Below are positions 1 through 5,143 of a DNA stretch of 9,288 nt, one piece after another. Position 1 is the stretch's first letter. Each line of letters opens with the position of its first letter. The notes below the pieces were generated by a model. The model did no database searches. It saw only the letters and a list, made by a program, of their open reading frames with translations, and was not told the DNA's origin. Where the stretch lies: NCBI GenBank assembly GCA_949747745.1, contig CATKFT010000141.1, positions 1-9,288 of the forward strand, read 5' to 3'. The stretch comes from an uncultured Clostridia bacterium (lineage in GTDB: Bacteria; Bacillota_A; Clostridia; TANB77; CAG-508). Position numbers and translations under genes: made by a program.

Positions 1-12
1 GCACAGGATATT

Positions 13-51
13 TTAAGGGGAATACTGATTATCTATCAATATTCCCCTTAA
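13..51 (+). terminator. Stem-loop, probable terminator of a gene left of the window
   Basis: Bases 13-24 pair perfectly with 40-51 (12 bp, four G-C pairs). After one mismatch the stem continues with TGAT/ATCA (26-29 with 35-38) around a 5-base loop. The plus-strand downstream sequence is T-rich but not an unbroken T run, so a plus-strand terminator is likely rather than certain. Confidence 0.5.
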
Positions 52-103
52 TATTTTATAGCGTTTTTTTCTAAAGCGCTCGATTATTTAGAGCACCAAT
101 TTA

Positions 104-117
104 TATCAACGTTGATA
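104..117. promoter_or_regulatory. Perfect 14-bp palindrome, possible operator
   Basis: TATCAACGTTGATA is a perfect palindrome with no central loop. That fits a dimeric DNA-binding protein better than an RNA hairpin. It lies downstream of the 39-residue minus-strand gene, and no promoter could be placed beside it. The role is unknown. Confidence 0.25.
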
Positions 118-162
118 AAAAAATAAAAATAGTAATTATACCAGAACCAAAAGATTAATTTT

Positions 163-282
163 TTATTTAGGCTTTTTTGTGTCTTTATTAGGTCTACTAG
201 GTCTATAACTAGATTGATCTTTTTTTGTTGTAGGATGATTATTGCTTTTTGTAGGTTTTGAATTATTTGGTTTATTTGCCAT
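163..282 (-). CDS. 39-residue basic Pro/Lys/Asn-rich protein
   Basis: Short gene of 39 codons plus stop, beginning MANKPNNSKPTK and ending RPNKDTKKPK. It is rich in Lys, Pro, Asn, Ser and Thr, with no hydrophobic core, no membrane segment and no cysteine, so it is probably disordered and may bind nucleic acid or an acidic surface. Coding is supported by a strong GGAGG Shine-Dalgarno (complement of 291-295) eight bases before the ATG, and by a good promoter just upstream (307-334). The composition resembles small Firmicute orphan proteins of the same kind; no function is known to me. It is transcribed away from the 81-residue gene at 458. Confidence 0.72.
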   Translation of the reverse strand: MANKPNNSKPTKSNNHPTTKKDQSSYRPSRPNKDTKKPK

Positions 283-306
283 ATTGCTTACCTCCAGTTA
301 CTTAAT

Positions 307-334
307 ATAATATCATTTTTATGTATTTTTTCAA
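307..334 (-). promoter_or_regulatory. Promoter of the 39-residue gene
   Basis: Read on the minus strand, TTGAAA (329-334) and TATTAT (307-312) are separated by 16 bases. A TG one base before the -10 box gives an extended -10 element. The predicted transcript starts near 300, just ahead of the GGAGG ribosome site, giving a very short leader. Confidence 0.6.
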
Positions 335-408
335 GATATTAAAATATTAATCTTCAGCTCATAAAGTAGATTTATATGAGTAAGACTATTTAAAATTATG
401 AGATTAGT

Positions 409-432
409 ACAACCTTAGTGGTTGTGTTTTTT
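409..432 (+). terminator. Intrinsic terminator just upstream of the 458 gene
   Basis: ACAACC (409-414) pairs with GGTTGT (420-425) around the loop TTAGT, followed by G and six T residues, then ATTTTA. This is a compact Rho-independent terminator on the plus strand only 26 bases before an ATG. It either ends a short transcript arising around 310-400 or acts as an attenuator for the 458 gene. I found no convincing promoter between 335 and 408. Confidence 0.6.
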
Positions 433-457
433 ATTTTAGAAGGGAGAAGGATATAAG

Positions 458-703
458 ATGAAAGTGAATCAATCAATGTTACAAAATATGAAATTAGTTG
501 CTAACCAGAAAAATGATAAAATAAATTATAGAAATTTTCCAGAATATGCCTCTGAATGTGTAGTAGAAGAAATTATTACAATGTTAGAAGAAATGGAATG
601 CGATAATTTTGACTTACTTATGATTTATAAATTACTAACTAATAGAATCTTTAATTTACAAAATAAAAAAGAGAAAACAATGAGTCTCTCTTTATATCAT
701 TAA
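458..703 (+). CDS. 81-residue protein of unknown function
   Basis: Small soluble protein, not recognised. The ATG is preceded by an AGAAGGA-type ribosome site (about 445-451) at six bases. Residues 25-66 (NYRNFPEY to NRIFNL) look helical, with an acidic stretch EEIITMLEEMECDNFD; the last 13 residues are Lys- and Ser-rich. There is no signal peptide or membrane segment. Its stop codon overlaps the stop of the convergent 163-residue gene, and a terminator sits immediately upstream of its ribosome site, so expression may depend on readthrough or on a promoter I could not place. The size and neighbourhood suit an accessory-element gene; no function can be assigned. Confidence 0.6.
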   Translation: MKVNQSMLQNMKLVANQKNDKINYRNFPEYASECVVEEIITMLEEMECDNFDLLMIYKLLTNRIFNLQNKKEKTMSLSLYH

Positions 704-722
704 CTTGCAAATAATGATATAA
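692..722. terminator. Hairpin over two convergent stop codons
   Basis: TTATATCATT (692-701) pairs with AATGATATAA (713-722) around an 11-base loop. It covers the ends of the genes at 458-703 and 700-1191. It has no G-C-rich core and no T run, so it would be a weak terminator in either direction. Confidence 0.35.
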
Positions 723-1191
723 GTTTAGTTAATGTTACAATAGTACCTCCAATAGCATTAAATTTACTTAAAAATGACAACCATTTTGATTTGTTGTCTT
801 TAGTTGGAGCAGTAAGCAATTCTTTAAATTCATCTATTAATTCTTGAGGTATATCATCAATTGATATTCCTTGTTCTTGATGATTTGATGAATCACTTCC
901 TTGTTGATTGACTTGAACATTACTACTTCCTTCAATATGTATATTTTGTGATGGTTGAAGTTCCTTATTTTCTAGCATTTGATTTATTCTTTCTTTTGAA
1001 CATCGTGTGCTAATTAATGCTGGAGCACCAGCAAAACAATCTTTTGTTATATATTGACATGTATCAACAAAATCACAATCTTCCTCATATTTTGGTAGCT
1101 TTGGATATGTTGGTTCAAAAGTAGGAATTGTATGAAAATCTGTTTTGATAAGGTTTTCTGAAAATTTTTTAAAATCTTCAATAGAACTCAT
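700..1191 (-). CDS. 163-residue protein with Gln/Asn/Ser linker
   Basis: Not recognised as a named family. Residues 1-78 hold four cysteines (C39, C45, C52, C64) and a Pro/Tyr-rich stretch (FEPTYPKLPKYEED). Residues 82-107 form a polar linker with NIHIEGSSNVQVNQ followed by Gln, Ser, Asn and His. Residues 109-130 are acidic and helical, and residues 137-162 end in a hydrophobic or amphipathic segment (FNAIGGTIVTLTKLISLF) that could touch a membrane. The NxHIxxSSNVQV pattern resembles linkers I recall from abortive-infection-type proteins such as AbiTii relatives, but that is memory, not a match I can demonstrate. The start is set by ATG at 1191; the upstream AGAGAG ribosome site is weak. It converges on the 458 gene and diverges from the gene at 1303. 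Confidence 0.65.
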   Translation of the reverse strand: MSSIEDFKKFSENLIKTDFHTIPTFEPTYPKLPKYEEDCDFVDTCQYITKDCFAGAPALISTRCSKERINQMLENKELQPSQNIHIEGSSNVQVNQQGSDSSNHQEQGISIDDIPQELIDEFKELLTAPTKDNKSKWLSFLSKFNAIGGTIVTLTKLISLFAS

Positions 1192-1302
1192 TATAAAATC
1201 ATCTCTCTTTCTAAAATAATTATATCATTTAAGAAAGATGAAGTTAAGAGATATCAATAAAATATTTAAAACTATAAAATTAAAAGAAAGGATGTGAATA
1301 AA

Positions 1303-1530
1303 ATGAAAGAAAATAAATATGAAGAATATTTTAAAGAATTAAATAAAATAAGCGAAGCTATTGATTTTATGTCAGAATATTTAAAATGTAAGATGACTGA
1401 AGATAAAAACATAAAAGATAGCAATCTAAAAAATTTAAAAAAAGCAAGAGAGACAATTCAAGAAATAGCATATGGAAAAGATATTATGTGTAGAGTTCCT
1501 TCTGGAATAGAAATACCAAGTGATTTTTAA
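1303..1530 (+). CDS. 75-residue Lys/Glu-rich helical protein
   Basis: Small charged protein of unknown function. Residues 1-55 are Lys/Glu/Asn-rich with heptad-like hydrophobic spacing (YFKELNKISEAIDFMSEYL; LKNLKKARETIQEIAYG), suggesting two helices or a short coiled coil. The tail is MCRVPSGIEIPSDF. I chose ATG 1303 over the in-frame GTG at 1294 because the AAAGGA ribosome site (about 1286-1291) lies some eleven bases before the ATG but only two before the GTG. The gene is closed by the strong hairpin at 1545-1593. It diverges from the 163-residue gene across about 110 bases. Confidence 0.6.
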   Translation: MKENKYEEYFKELNKISEAIDFMSEYLKCKMTEDKNIKDSNLKNLKKARETIQEIAYGKDIMCRVPSGIEIPSDF

Positions 1531-1544
1531 ATCAAATAACAATT

Positions 1545-1593
1545 AAAAAGCTATTATAATTAGTGTCACATTTTCTAATTATAATAGCTTTTT
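1545..1593. terminator. Bidirectional terminator with a perfect 19-bp stem
   Basis: Bases 1545-1563 pair perfectly with 1575-1593 around an 11-base loop. The A5 and T5 ends of the arms give a T run on either strand. It lies between convergent genes ending at 1530 (plus) and 1597 (minus) and should stop transcription from both sides. Confidence 0.8.
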
Positions 1594-1596
1594 ATA

Positions 1597-1854
1597 TTAG
1601 TTTATTTGTTCCCATACAATTTCTAAATTTTTATTTTGTTTTAATTCATTAATAATTATTTCAGTTCCATAAATATATTCTATGTCATTATTAATTTTAC
1701 ATGCTAAAATAATCAATTTTTCATCTACTTTTAATTTGTAGGAATAAATTTCTCTAATATTATCTCGCACTTCTTTATTGGCTCTTGAAATTATTTCATC
1801 TACTATCAAAACATAGAAATATTTGTCAAATAATTTTGTAGTAAAATATTTCAT
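1597..1854 (-). CDS. 85-residue protein of unknown function
   Basis: Small protein rich in Ile, Glu, Lys and Tyr, not recognised. The sequence suggests an alpha/beta fold: strand FYVLIVDEI, a charged helix around NKEVRDNIREIYSY, strands KLIILACKI and DIEYIYGTEI, and a C-terminal helix ELKQNKN. There is no signal peptide. It has its own TTGATA/TATGAT promoter and an unusually strong AGGAGG ribosome site (minus strand, 1862-1873) inside an A8/G7 run, so it is probably well translated. It lies downstream of the lipoprotein gene on the same strand but, given its promoter, may be a separate unit. It ends at the 19-bp bidirectional terminator. Confidence 0.65.
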   Translation of the reverse strand: MKYFTTKLFDKYFYVLIVDEIISRANKEVRDNIREIYSYKLKVDEKLIILACKINNDIEYIYGTEIIINELKQNKNLEIVWEQIN

Positions 1855-1886
1855 CTTTATACCCCCCCTCCTTTTTTTTGTGTTTA

Positions 1887-1915
1887 ATCATAATGTATAA
1901 AGGCTATAATATCAA
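1887..1915 (-). promoter_or_regulatory. Promoter of the 85-residue gene
   Basis: On the minus strand TTGATA (1910-1915) and TATGAT (1887-1892) are separated by exactly 17 bases, each one base from consensus in the conserved positions. Transcription should start near 1880, just before the purine-rich ribosome site. Confidence 0.65.
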
Positions 1916-1929
1916 AAATTGAAATCTTT

Positions 1930-2664
1930 TTATTTAAAAGAATTTATACTATATTCACAATTCCAAGTTCCCCCAGAAGACGAGTTTGGCAATGACATGT
2001 ATATTTCGAATTTATTTTTTATTTTAGGCTTAATATTTTCAAAATGCGTAGTTTCATAGCCTACTCTTTCATCTTTTGAATTATATAAAGTAAAATATAA
2101 AGTAATATCATATGTATAGTCAGTGTTATTTGTAAATGGAATTTCAAATGCATAACCATTATAATTTAGAGTTGCTTTATCTAATTGAGATTCTAGGTCA
2201 CTTGAAATTTCCTTAAGTGCTTTACATTTATCTTCTTGTTGCTTTAACTGATTAATATAAGAATTTTCTATTTGTTGCTCATTGTTTTTAAAAACATCAT
2301 AATTTTTGTATATTTTTTCAATTGCCTGATAACGTTTAATTAACCCTTCTTGCCATTTTATATCGTATTCACTATATTCTAACTTGGAATCAATAGCTTC
2401 TTTTTGAGTATTCAATCCAGATAAATATAATTCACAAATTTCTTTAAGTTGTGTGTCTGAAAATTTTGCATCATTATATTTTGATAATATTGGATATTCT
2501 GAATTAACTATTTCTTCATGAGTTGAGTTGTTTTTTGACATATCTAATCTGTTTAATATAGCTTTTTCAAAATCATTTAAAAATTGCGATTCAATAGAAT
2601 TTGATTTATTATTACAACCAGCAAAGCAAATAAGCACTAATAAAATAATTGATATTTTTTTCAT
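1930..2664 (-). CDS. Lipoprotein with C-terminal FxLyD-like domain
   Basis: The 244-residue product starts with a type II signal peptide: MKK, a hydrophobic stretch, and the lipobox F-A-G-C with the lipidated Cys at residue 17. It should be anchored on the outer face of the membrane. Residues 20-160 are polar and largely helical (a coiled-coil-like run near EQQIENSYINQLKQQEDK). Residues 165-244 form a beta-rich domain (FEIPFTNNTDYTYDITLYF, later KPKIKNKFEIYMSLP) resembling FxLyD-type extracytoplasmic domains; that assignment is from pattern only. The ATG has a GAGGT ribosome site at eight bases. It starts 16 bases after the stop of the membrane-anchored frame 2681-4321, so both are probably one transcript from the promoter at 4343-4371. 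The function is unknown; binding at the cell surface is plausible. Confidence 0.8.
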   Translation of the reverse strand: MKKISIILLVLICFAGCNNKSNSIESQFLNDFEKAILNRLDMSKNNSTHEEIVNSEYPILSKYNDAKFSDTQLKEICELYLSGLNTQKEAIDSKLEYSEYDIKWQEGLIKRYQAIEKIYKNYDVFKNNEQQIENSYINQLKQQEDKCKALKEISSDLESQLDKATLNYNGYAFEIPFTNNTDYTYDITLYFTLYNSKDERVGYETTHFENIKPKIKNKFEIYMSLPNSSSGGTWNCEYSINSFK

Positions 2665-2680
2665 AAATAGATACCTCGAA

Positions 2681-3382
2681 TTATTGGATGTTTAATTTAA
2701 ATGTATACGAATTTCCTGAAAACGATGTTTTAGGAGCATATTCATCTAACATTGCTAAAATATAACCTAAACCTTCTTCTGATATCCCTAGTTCTTTAGC
2801 ACAATCAGATGTATCATTTATTGTGAAATTATATTTCTTGCTAGAATGGTTAAAAGAACCATTAATTGATTTTAGTTTTTCAAATTTTTTCATAACTGCT
2901 TGTAAAGGATCTTTAGTAACTATAAATGTAGATAAATTTTTATAATATGGTTTAAATTCTTCTTTCGAAGATGTATCAAATCCTAATATAAATTTTGATA
3001 CTTCTGATCCATTATTAAACCCACTTTTATATCCTTCGAGTAAAGTGGCTAATTTCCTATAAATTGCCCCTTGATTAACTTCTCCATTAAAATTATATGT
3101 AGCATCAATAAATTCACAATCTTTAGATAAAAGATTTAATCCATTATAAGAGTAATATTTTGCATATGAATAATTCTTTATTTCTAAATCTGATTTTTTA
3201 AGATTTGTTGCAATAAAATATGTATCTTTCGTATTTAGTTTAATTAAAGAGTTTAAATCACAATCACTATATGGGTCTATCTCTTCAAAATTATCTACAT
3301 TGTTATAATCATAATCTAATAAATAGATGTCAAAATTCTCATTTGGATGAATTTCAATTCTATCATCTTGTTTATTAATAAT
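2681..3382 (-). pseudogene. C-terminal part of a nonsense-split membrane-anchored protein
   Basis: The frame is open for 233 codons from the TAA at 3383-3385 down to the TAA at 2681-2683, in exactly the same frame as the gene above it (3383-4321). It contains no ATG until 2893, and I found no GTG or TTG that would restore a full piece; the ATG at 2893 has no ribosome site. It therefore reads as the missing C-terminus of that gene, not a separate one. Visible segments include RIEIHPNENFDIYLLDYDYN just after the stop, an acidic Asp-rich stretch, a Tyr-rich central part (KNYSYAKYYSYNG) and a C-terminal domain around KKFEKLKSINGSF and CAKELGISEEGLGYILAMLD. The restored protein would be about 546 residues. 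No known family was recognised. Confidence 0.7.
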
Positions 3383-4321
3383 TTAGTTATATCTTGAATT
3401 AGACCATACATAATTTGAATCTCTTTTTTCATAATTTTCTCCAAATATCAATGAGATTTTGGGTAAAATATCTTCTATATTTGTAGTATATATATTGAAA
3501 TAGACTTCTTCTATTTCTCCATGATATTTAGCACGATTTAAGCTATCATTTTTTGGATCTATAACAGAATATATAACTTCAGCATCAGTATCAAACAACT
3601 TTATATTTTTAGAAAAATACAAGTCGTTTAAGCTTTTTTCTTTAAATTTTGCACCATCTTCTATAGCTTCTGTTATAGGATGAGATTTTAATAATATATT
3701 AGACGTAATGATATTATAGTAATCTTTCAACTTACTATCTTTTTCTATGTTGTTTTGTATTTCTAATTGATTATTTTCATAATCTTTTTGTCTTTGTCTA
3801 AACTCTTCATCATTTTTTAAATATTCAATTGAACATAATATGTTTTCATCTCTATACAAAGGATAGAAATTTGCCACTATTATTGCATTTTTATTACTCC
3901 AAACAAAACTTGCTTGATGGTTTCTTTTATCATTATAGTTTTCACTATGTACAGATTCACCATTTAAATTTGAAATCAAGTTTACTATATGACTTGGTTT
4001 GCTCTTGCTAAAATTATGTTTGACTTCCTTAATTGAATTATCCTCATTAAAATCAAAACGAAGGTTTCCAATTAATTCATAATCAAACTTTACATCTTCA
4101 AATATTACATAATCATCACCTGAGTGACTAATCTCATAGTCTGAGAATTTTTCTTTAATTTCTTCTTTAGTATTTGATAAATTAAATTTAACCTCATATC
4201 CTTTGATATAATAATTGCTATTTTTTATATAATATATAAAACCAATTATTATAATGCTTATCAATATAGCAATTTGAATTTTTTTGTTTTTTAATAATTT
4301 TAAAATATCTTTTTCATTCAT
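3383..4321 (-). CDS. Membrane-anchored extracytoplasmic protein, N-terminal piece
   Basis: 312 codons before a TAA. Start ATG 4321 is chosen over upstream in-frame ATGs because AAGGAGAG precedes it by six to seven bases. Residues 1-14 are Lys-rich, residues 15-32 (IQIAILISIIIIGFIYYI) are one membrane helix, and the rest should lie outside. The outer part holds two related beta-rich units: one at about residues 40-169 ending in FVWSN plus an Ile-rich strand, the second starting near residue 235 and reaching YVWSN at 304-308. The stop falls five codons after that second WSN, cutting the repeat before its last strands; the matching strands (NENFDIYLLDYD) are encoded after the stop. If translated as it stands, the product is truncated. 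It is followed by a lipoprotein gene. Function is unknown. Confidence 0.7.
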   Translation of the reverse strand: MNEKDILKLLKNKKIQIAILISIIIIGFIYYIKNSNYYIKGYEVKFNLSNTKEEIKEKFSDYEISHSGDDYVIFEDVKFDYELIGNLRFDFNEDNSIKEVKHNFSKSKPSHIVNLISNLNGESVHSENYNDKRNHQASFVWSNKNAIIVANFYPLYRDENILCSIEYLKNDEEFRQRQKDYENNQLEIQNNIEKDSKLKDYYNIITSNILLKSHPITEAIEDGAKFKEKSLNDLYFSKNIKLFDTDAEVIYSVIDPKNDSLNRAKYHGEIEEVYFNIYTTNIEDILPKISLIFGENYEKRDSNYVWSNSRYN

Positions 4322-4342
4322 AATTTTCTCTCCTTCTACCAT

Positions 4343-4371
4343 AATATACAATATTGCACATATTTTTACAA
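4343..4371 (-). promoter_or_regulatory. Promoter of the membrane protein and lipoprotein operon
   Basis: On the minus strand TTGTAA (4366-4371) and TATATT (4343-4348) are separated by 17 bases. The predicted start is near 4336, at the edge of the AAGGAGAG ribosome site. The -35 box lies nine bases from the palindrome at 4380-4397, so a bound repressor could block it. Confidence 0.5.
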
Positions 4372-4379
4372 GATATTTT

Positions 4380-4397
4380 ACACATAACATTAAGTGT
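4380..4397. promoter_or_regulatory. Palindromic candidate operator between divergent genes
   Basis: The sequence has the form ACACnTAAnnTTAnGTGT: seven of nine positions in each half-site are symmetric. It sits between the minus-strand promoter at 4343-4371 and the start region of the plus-strand ribbon-helix-helix gene. Such regulators bind short palindromes as dimers of dimers and often control their own gene, so this is the natural candidate site; binding is inferred. Confidence 0.4.
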
Positions 4398-4399
4398 AT

Positions 4400-4428
4400 A
4401 TGGCATTTTTAATTTCGTTTATTATTAT
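4400..4428 (+). promoter_or_regulatory. Possible promoter of the ribbon-helix-helix gene
   Basis: ATGGCA (4400-4405) and TATTAT (4423-4428) are separated by 17 bases. The -35 box is weak (four of six) and the -10 box good (five of six). Nothing better lies before the gene. Confidence 0.35.
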
Positions 4429-4452
4429 AGTAGAAAGGATCAAGTGATAATT

Positions 4453-4623
4453 ATGGCATTTAAAGTTGAACGAGAAGAATATGTAAATAAGACTTTTCGC
4501 ATAGAAAAGAAACTAATTGATGAACTTGAAGTCATCTGCAACAAAAAGAATATTTCGTTGAATAAATTAGTTGTTAAATGTATTAGATATGCATTAGAAA
4601 ACTTAGATGATGATGAAAATTAA
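4453..4623 (+). CDS. Ribbon-helix-helix (Arc/CopG-like) regulator
   Basis: This 56-residue protein has the layout of a minimal ribbon-helix-helix DNA-binding protein: a beta strand at about residues 9-15 (YVNKTFRI), helix A at 16-30 (EKKLIDELEVICNKK), the turn ISLNK, and helix B (LVVKCIRYALENL), ending in an acidic tail DDDEN. Family members dimerise through the strand and insert it in the major groove, commonly as repressors. The ATG at 4453 gives a start directly before the domain; an in-frame GTG at 4444, closer to the AAAGGA site, would add three residues. The gene diverges from the membrane protein operon across a palindrome and is a plausible regulator of it and of itself. A terminator overlaps its stop codon. 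Confidence 0.75.
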   Translation: MAFKVEREEYVNKTFRIEKKLIDELEVICNKKNISLNKLVVKCIRYALENLDDDEN

Positions 4624-4635
4624 TCATCTTTTTTT
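4605..4635 (+). terminator. Terminator at the end of the ribbon-helix-helix gene
   Basis: AGATGAT (4605-4611) pairs with ATCATCT (4623-4629), ending in seven consecutive T residues (4629-4635). The stem starts inside the Asp codon run of the gene. An alternative pairing uses GATGA (4612-4616). The stem is weak but the T run is good. Confidence 0.5.
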
Positions 4636-4649
4636 ATTATTTAAAAAAG

Positions 4650-5033
4650 TTAAATATCGTCATATTCATCATCGTCATCCATATCTACATCTAATGATAA
4701 TAGTTCAAGAGATAAATTATCATATTTTTCTTCATAATGGTTTGCTCTCACAAATTCTTGATATACTTGACGTATAATTGTTTTTTGATATTCATATAGT
4801 TTAGATAGATCTAGCATATCTTCATTTATTTCATCAGTTTCAAAAAAGTATACTTCCTTCACATTAAATATTTCAGAGATTTTCTCTAATACTTCAAAAG
4901 ATGGATTCCTGTTTCCTTTTTCGTAGGCTGATATAATTGATTTACTTACATCTGCTTTATTTGCTAATTCTTCTTGGGTCATTCCATAACTTAATCTTAA
5001 TGATTTTATTTTTTTACCAATATCTTTAGGCAT
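4650..5033 (-). CDS. XRE-family (HTH_3) transcriptional repressor
   Basis: 127 residues. An HTH_3/Cro-C1 domain fills residues 5-60: IKSLRLSYGMTQEELANKAD (helices 1-2), recognition helix VSKSIISAYEKGNRNPS, then LEKISEIFNV. Residues 65-110 are a helical linker probably used for dimerisation (LYEYQKTIIRQVYQEFVRAN), and the last residues are a striking acidic tail, DVDMDDDDEYDDI. An AGAGGTG ribosome site lies five bases before the ATG. The gene is divergent from the transposase gene; a perfect palindrome (5080-5094) overlaps the -35 box of its promoter, which suggests autorepression as in phage- and element-borne regulators. What else it controls is not shown. Confidence 0.88.
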   Translation of the reverse strand: MPKDIGKKIKSLRLSYGMTQEELANKADVSKSIISAYEKGNRNPSFEVLEKISEIFNVKEVYFFETDEINEDMLDLSKLYEYQKTIIRQVYQEFVRANHYEEKYDNLSLELLSLDVDMDDDDEYDDI

Positions 5034-5055
5034 ACTAACACCTCTTTCTACCCTT

Positions 5056-5083
5056 ATTTTACTATATGTGTCAAAAATGTCAA
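5056..5083 (-). promoter_or_regulatory. Promoter of the XRE regulator
   Basis: On the minus strand a perfect TTGACA (5078-5083) and TAAAAT (5056-5061) are separated by 16 bases. The -35 box overlaps the palindrome at 5080-5094. If the insertion sequence ends near 5075, the -35 box comes from the element and the -10 box from the flank, a hybrid promoter. Confidence 0.6.
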
Positions 5084-5094
5084 CTTTTAGTTGA
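5080..5094. promoter_or_regulatory. Perfect palindrome, candidate XRE operator
   Basis: TCAACT-TTT-AGTTGA is a perfect 15-base palindrome. It overlaps the -35 boxes of both the XRE promoter (minus) and a possible transposase promoter (plus). Its ten-base core ACTTTTAGTT recurs inverted at 5116-5125. Two similar sites over divergent promoters are typical of XRE repressors. Confidence 0.5.
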
Positions 5095-5119
5095 AATTTC
5101 TTTGCGACAATGGTAAACT
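5091..5119 (+). promoter_or_regulatory. Possible promoter of the transposase gene
   Basis: TTGAAA (5091-5096) and TAAACT (5114-5119) are separated by 17 bases. Both boxes overlap operator-like sequence: the palindrome at 5080-5094 and the inverted core copy at 5116-5125. Strength should be modest because TAAACT matches four of six. Confidence 0.4.
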
Positions 5120-5143
5120 AAAAGTGGAAAGGAAGTGTACTTT

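Noticed and set aside
2681..2893. A separate 70-residue gene starting at ATG 2893
   Set aside because: The frame stays open upstream to the stop at 3383, no ribosome site precedes the ATG, and the text continues that of the larger frame.
3829..4011. 60-codon plus-strand frame
   Set aside because: It lies entirely inside the membrane-protein gene on the opposite strand, has no ribosome site and reads as low-quality His/Leu/Tyr text.
4354..4452. A longer N-terminus for the ribbon-helix-helix protein
   Set aside because: The extra residues have no ribosome site, would cover the divergent promoters and palindrome, and do not belong to the domain.
5069..5080. Target-site duplication around the insertion sequence
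   Set aside because: Bases just outside the suspected left and right ends do not match in direct orientation at any usual length.
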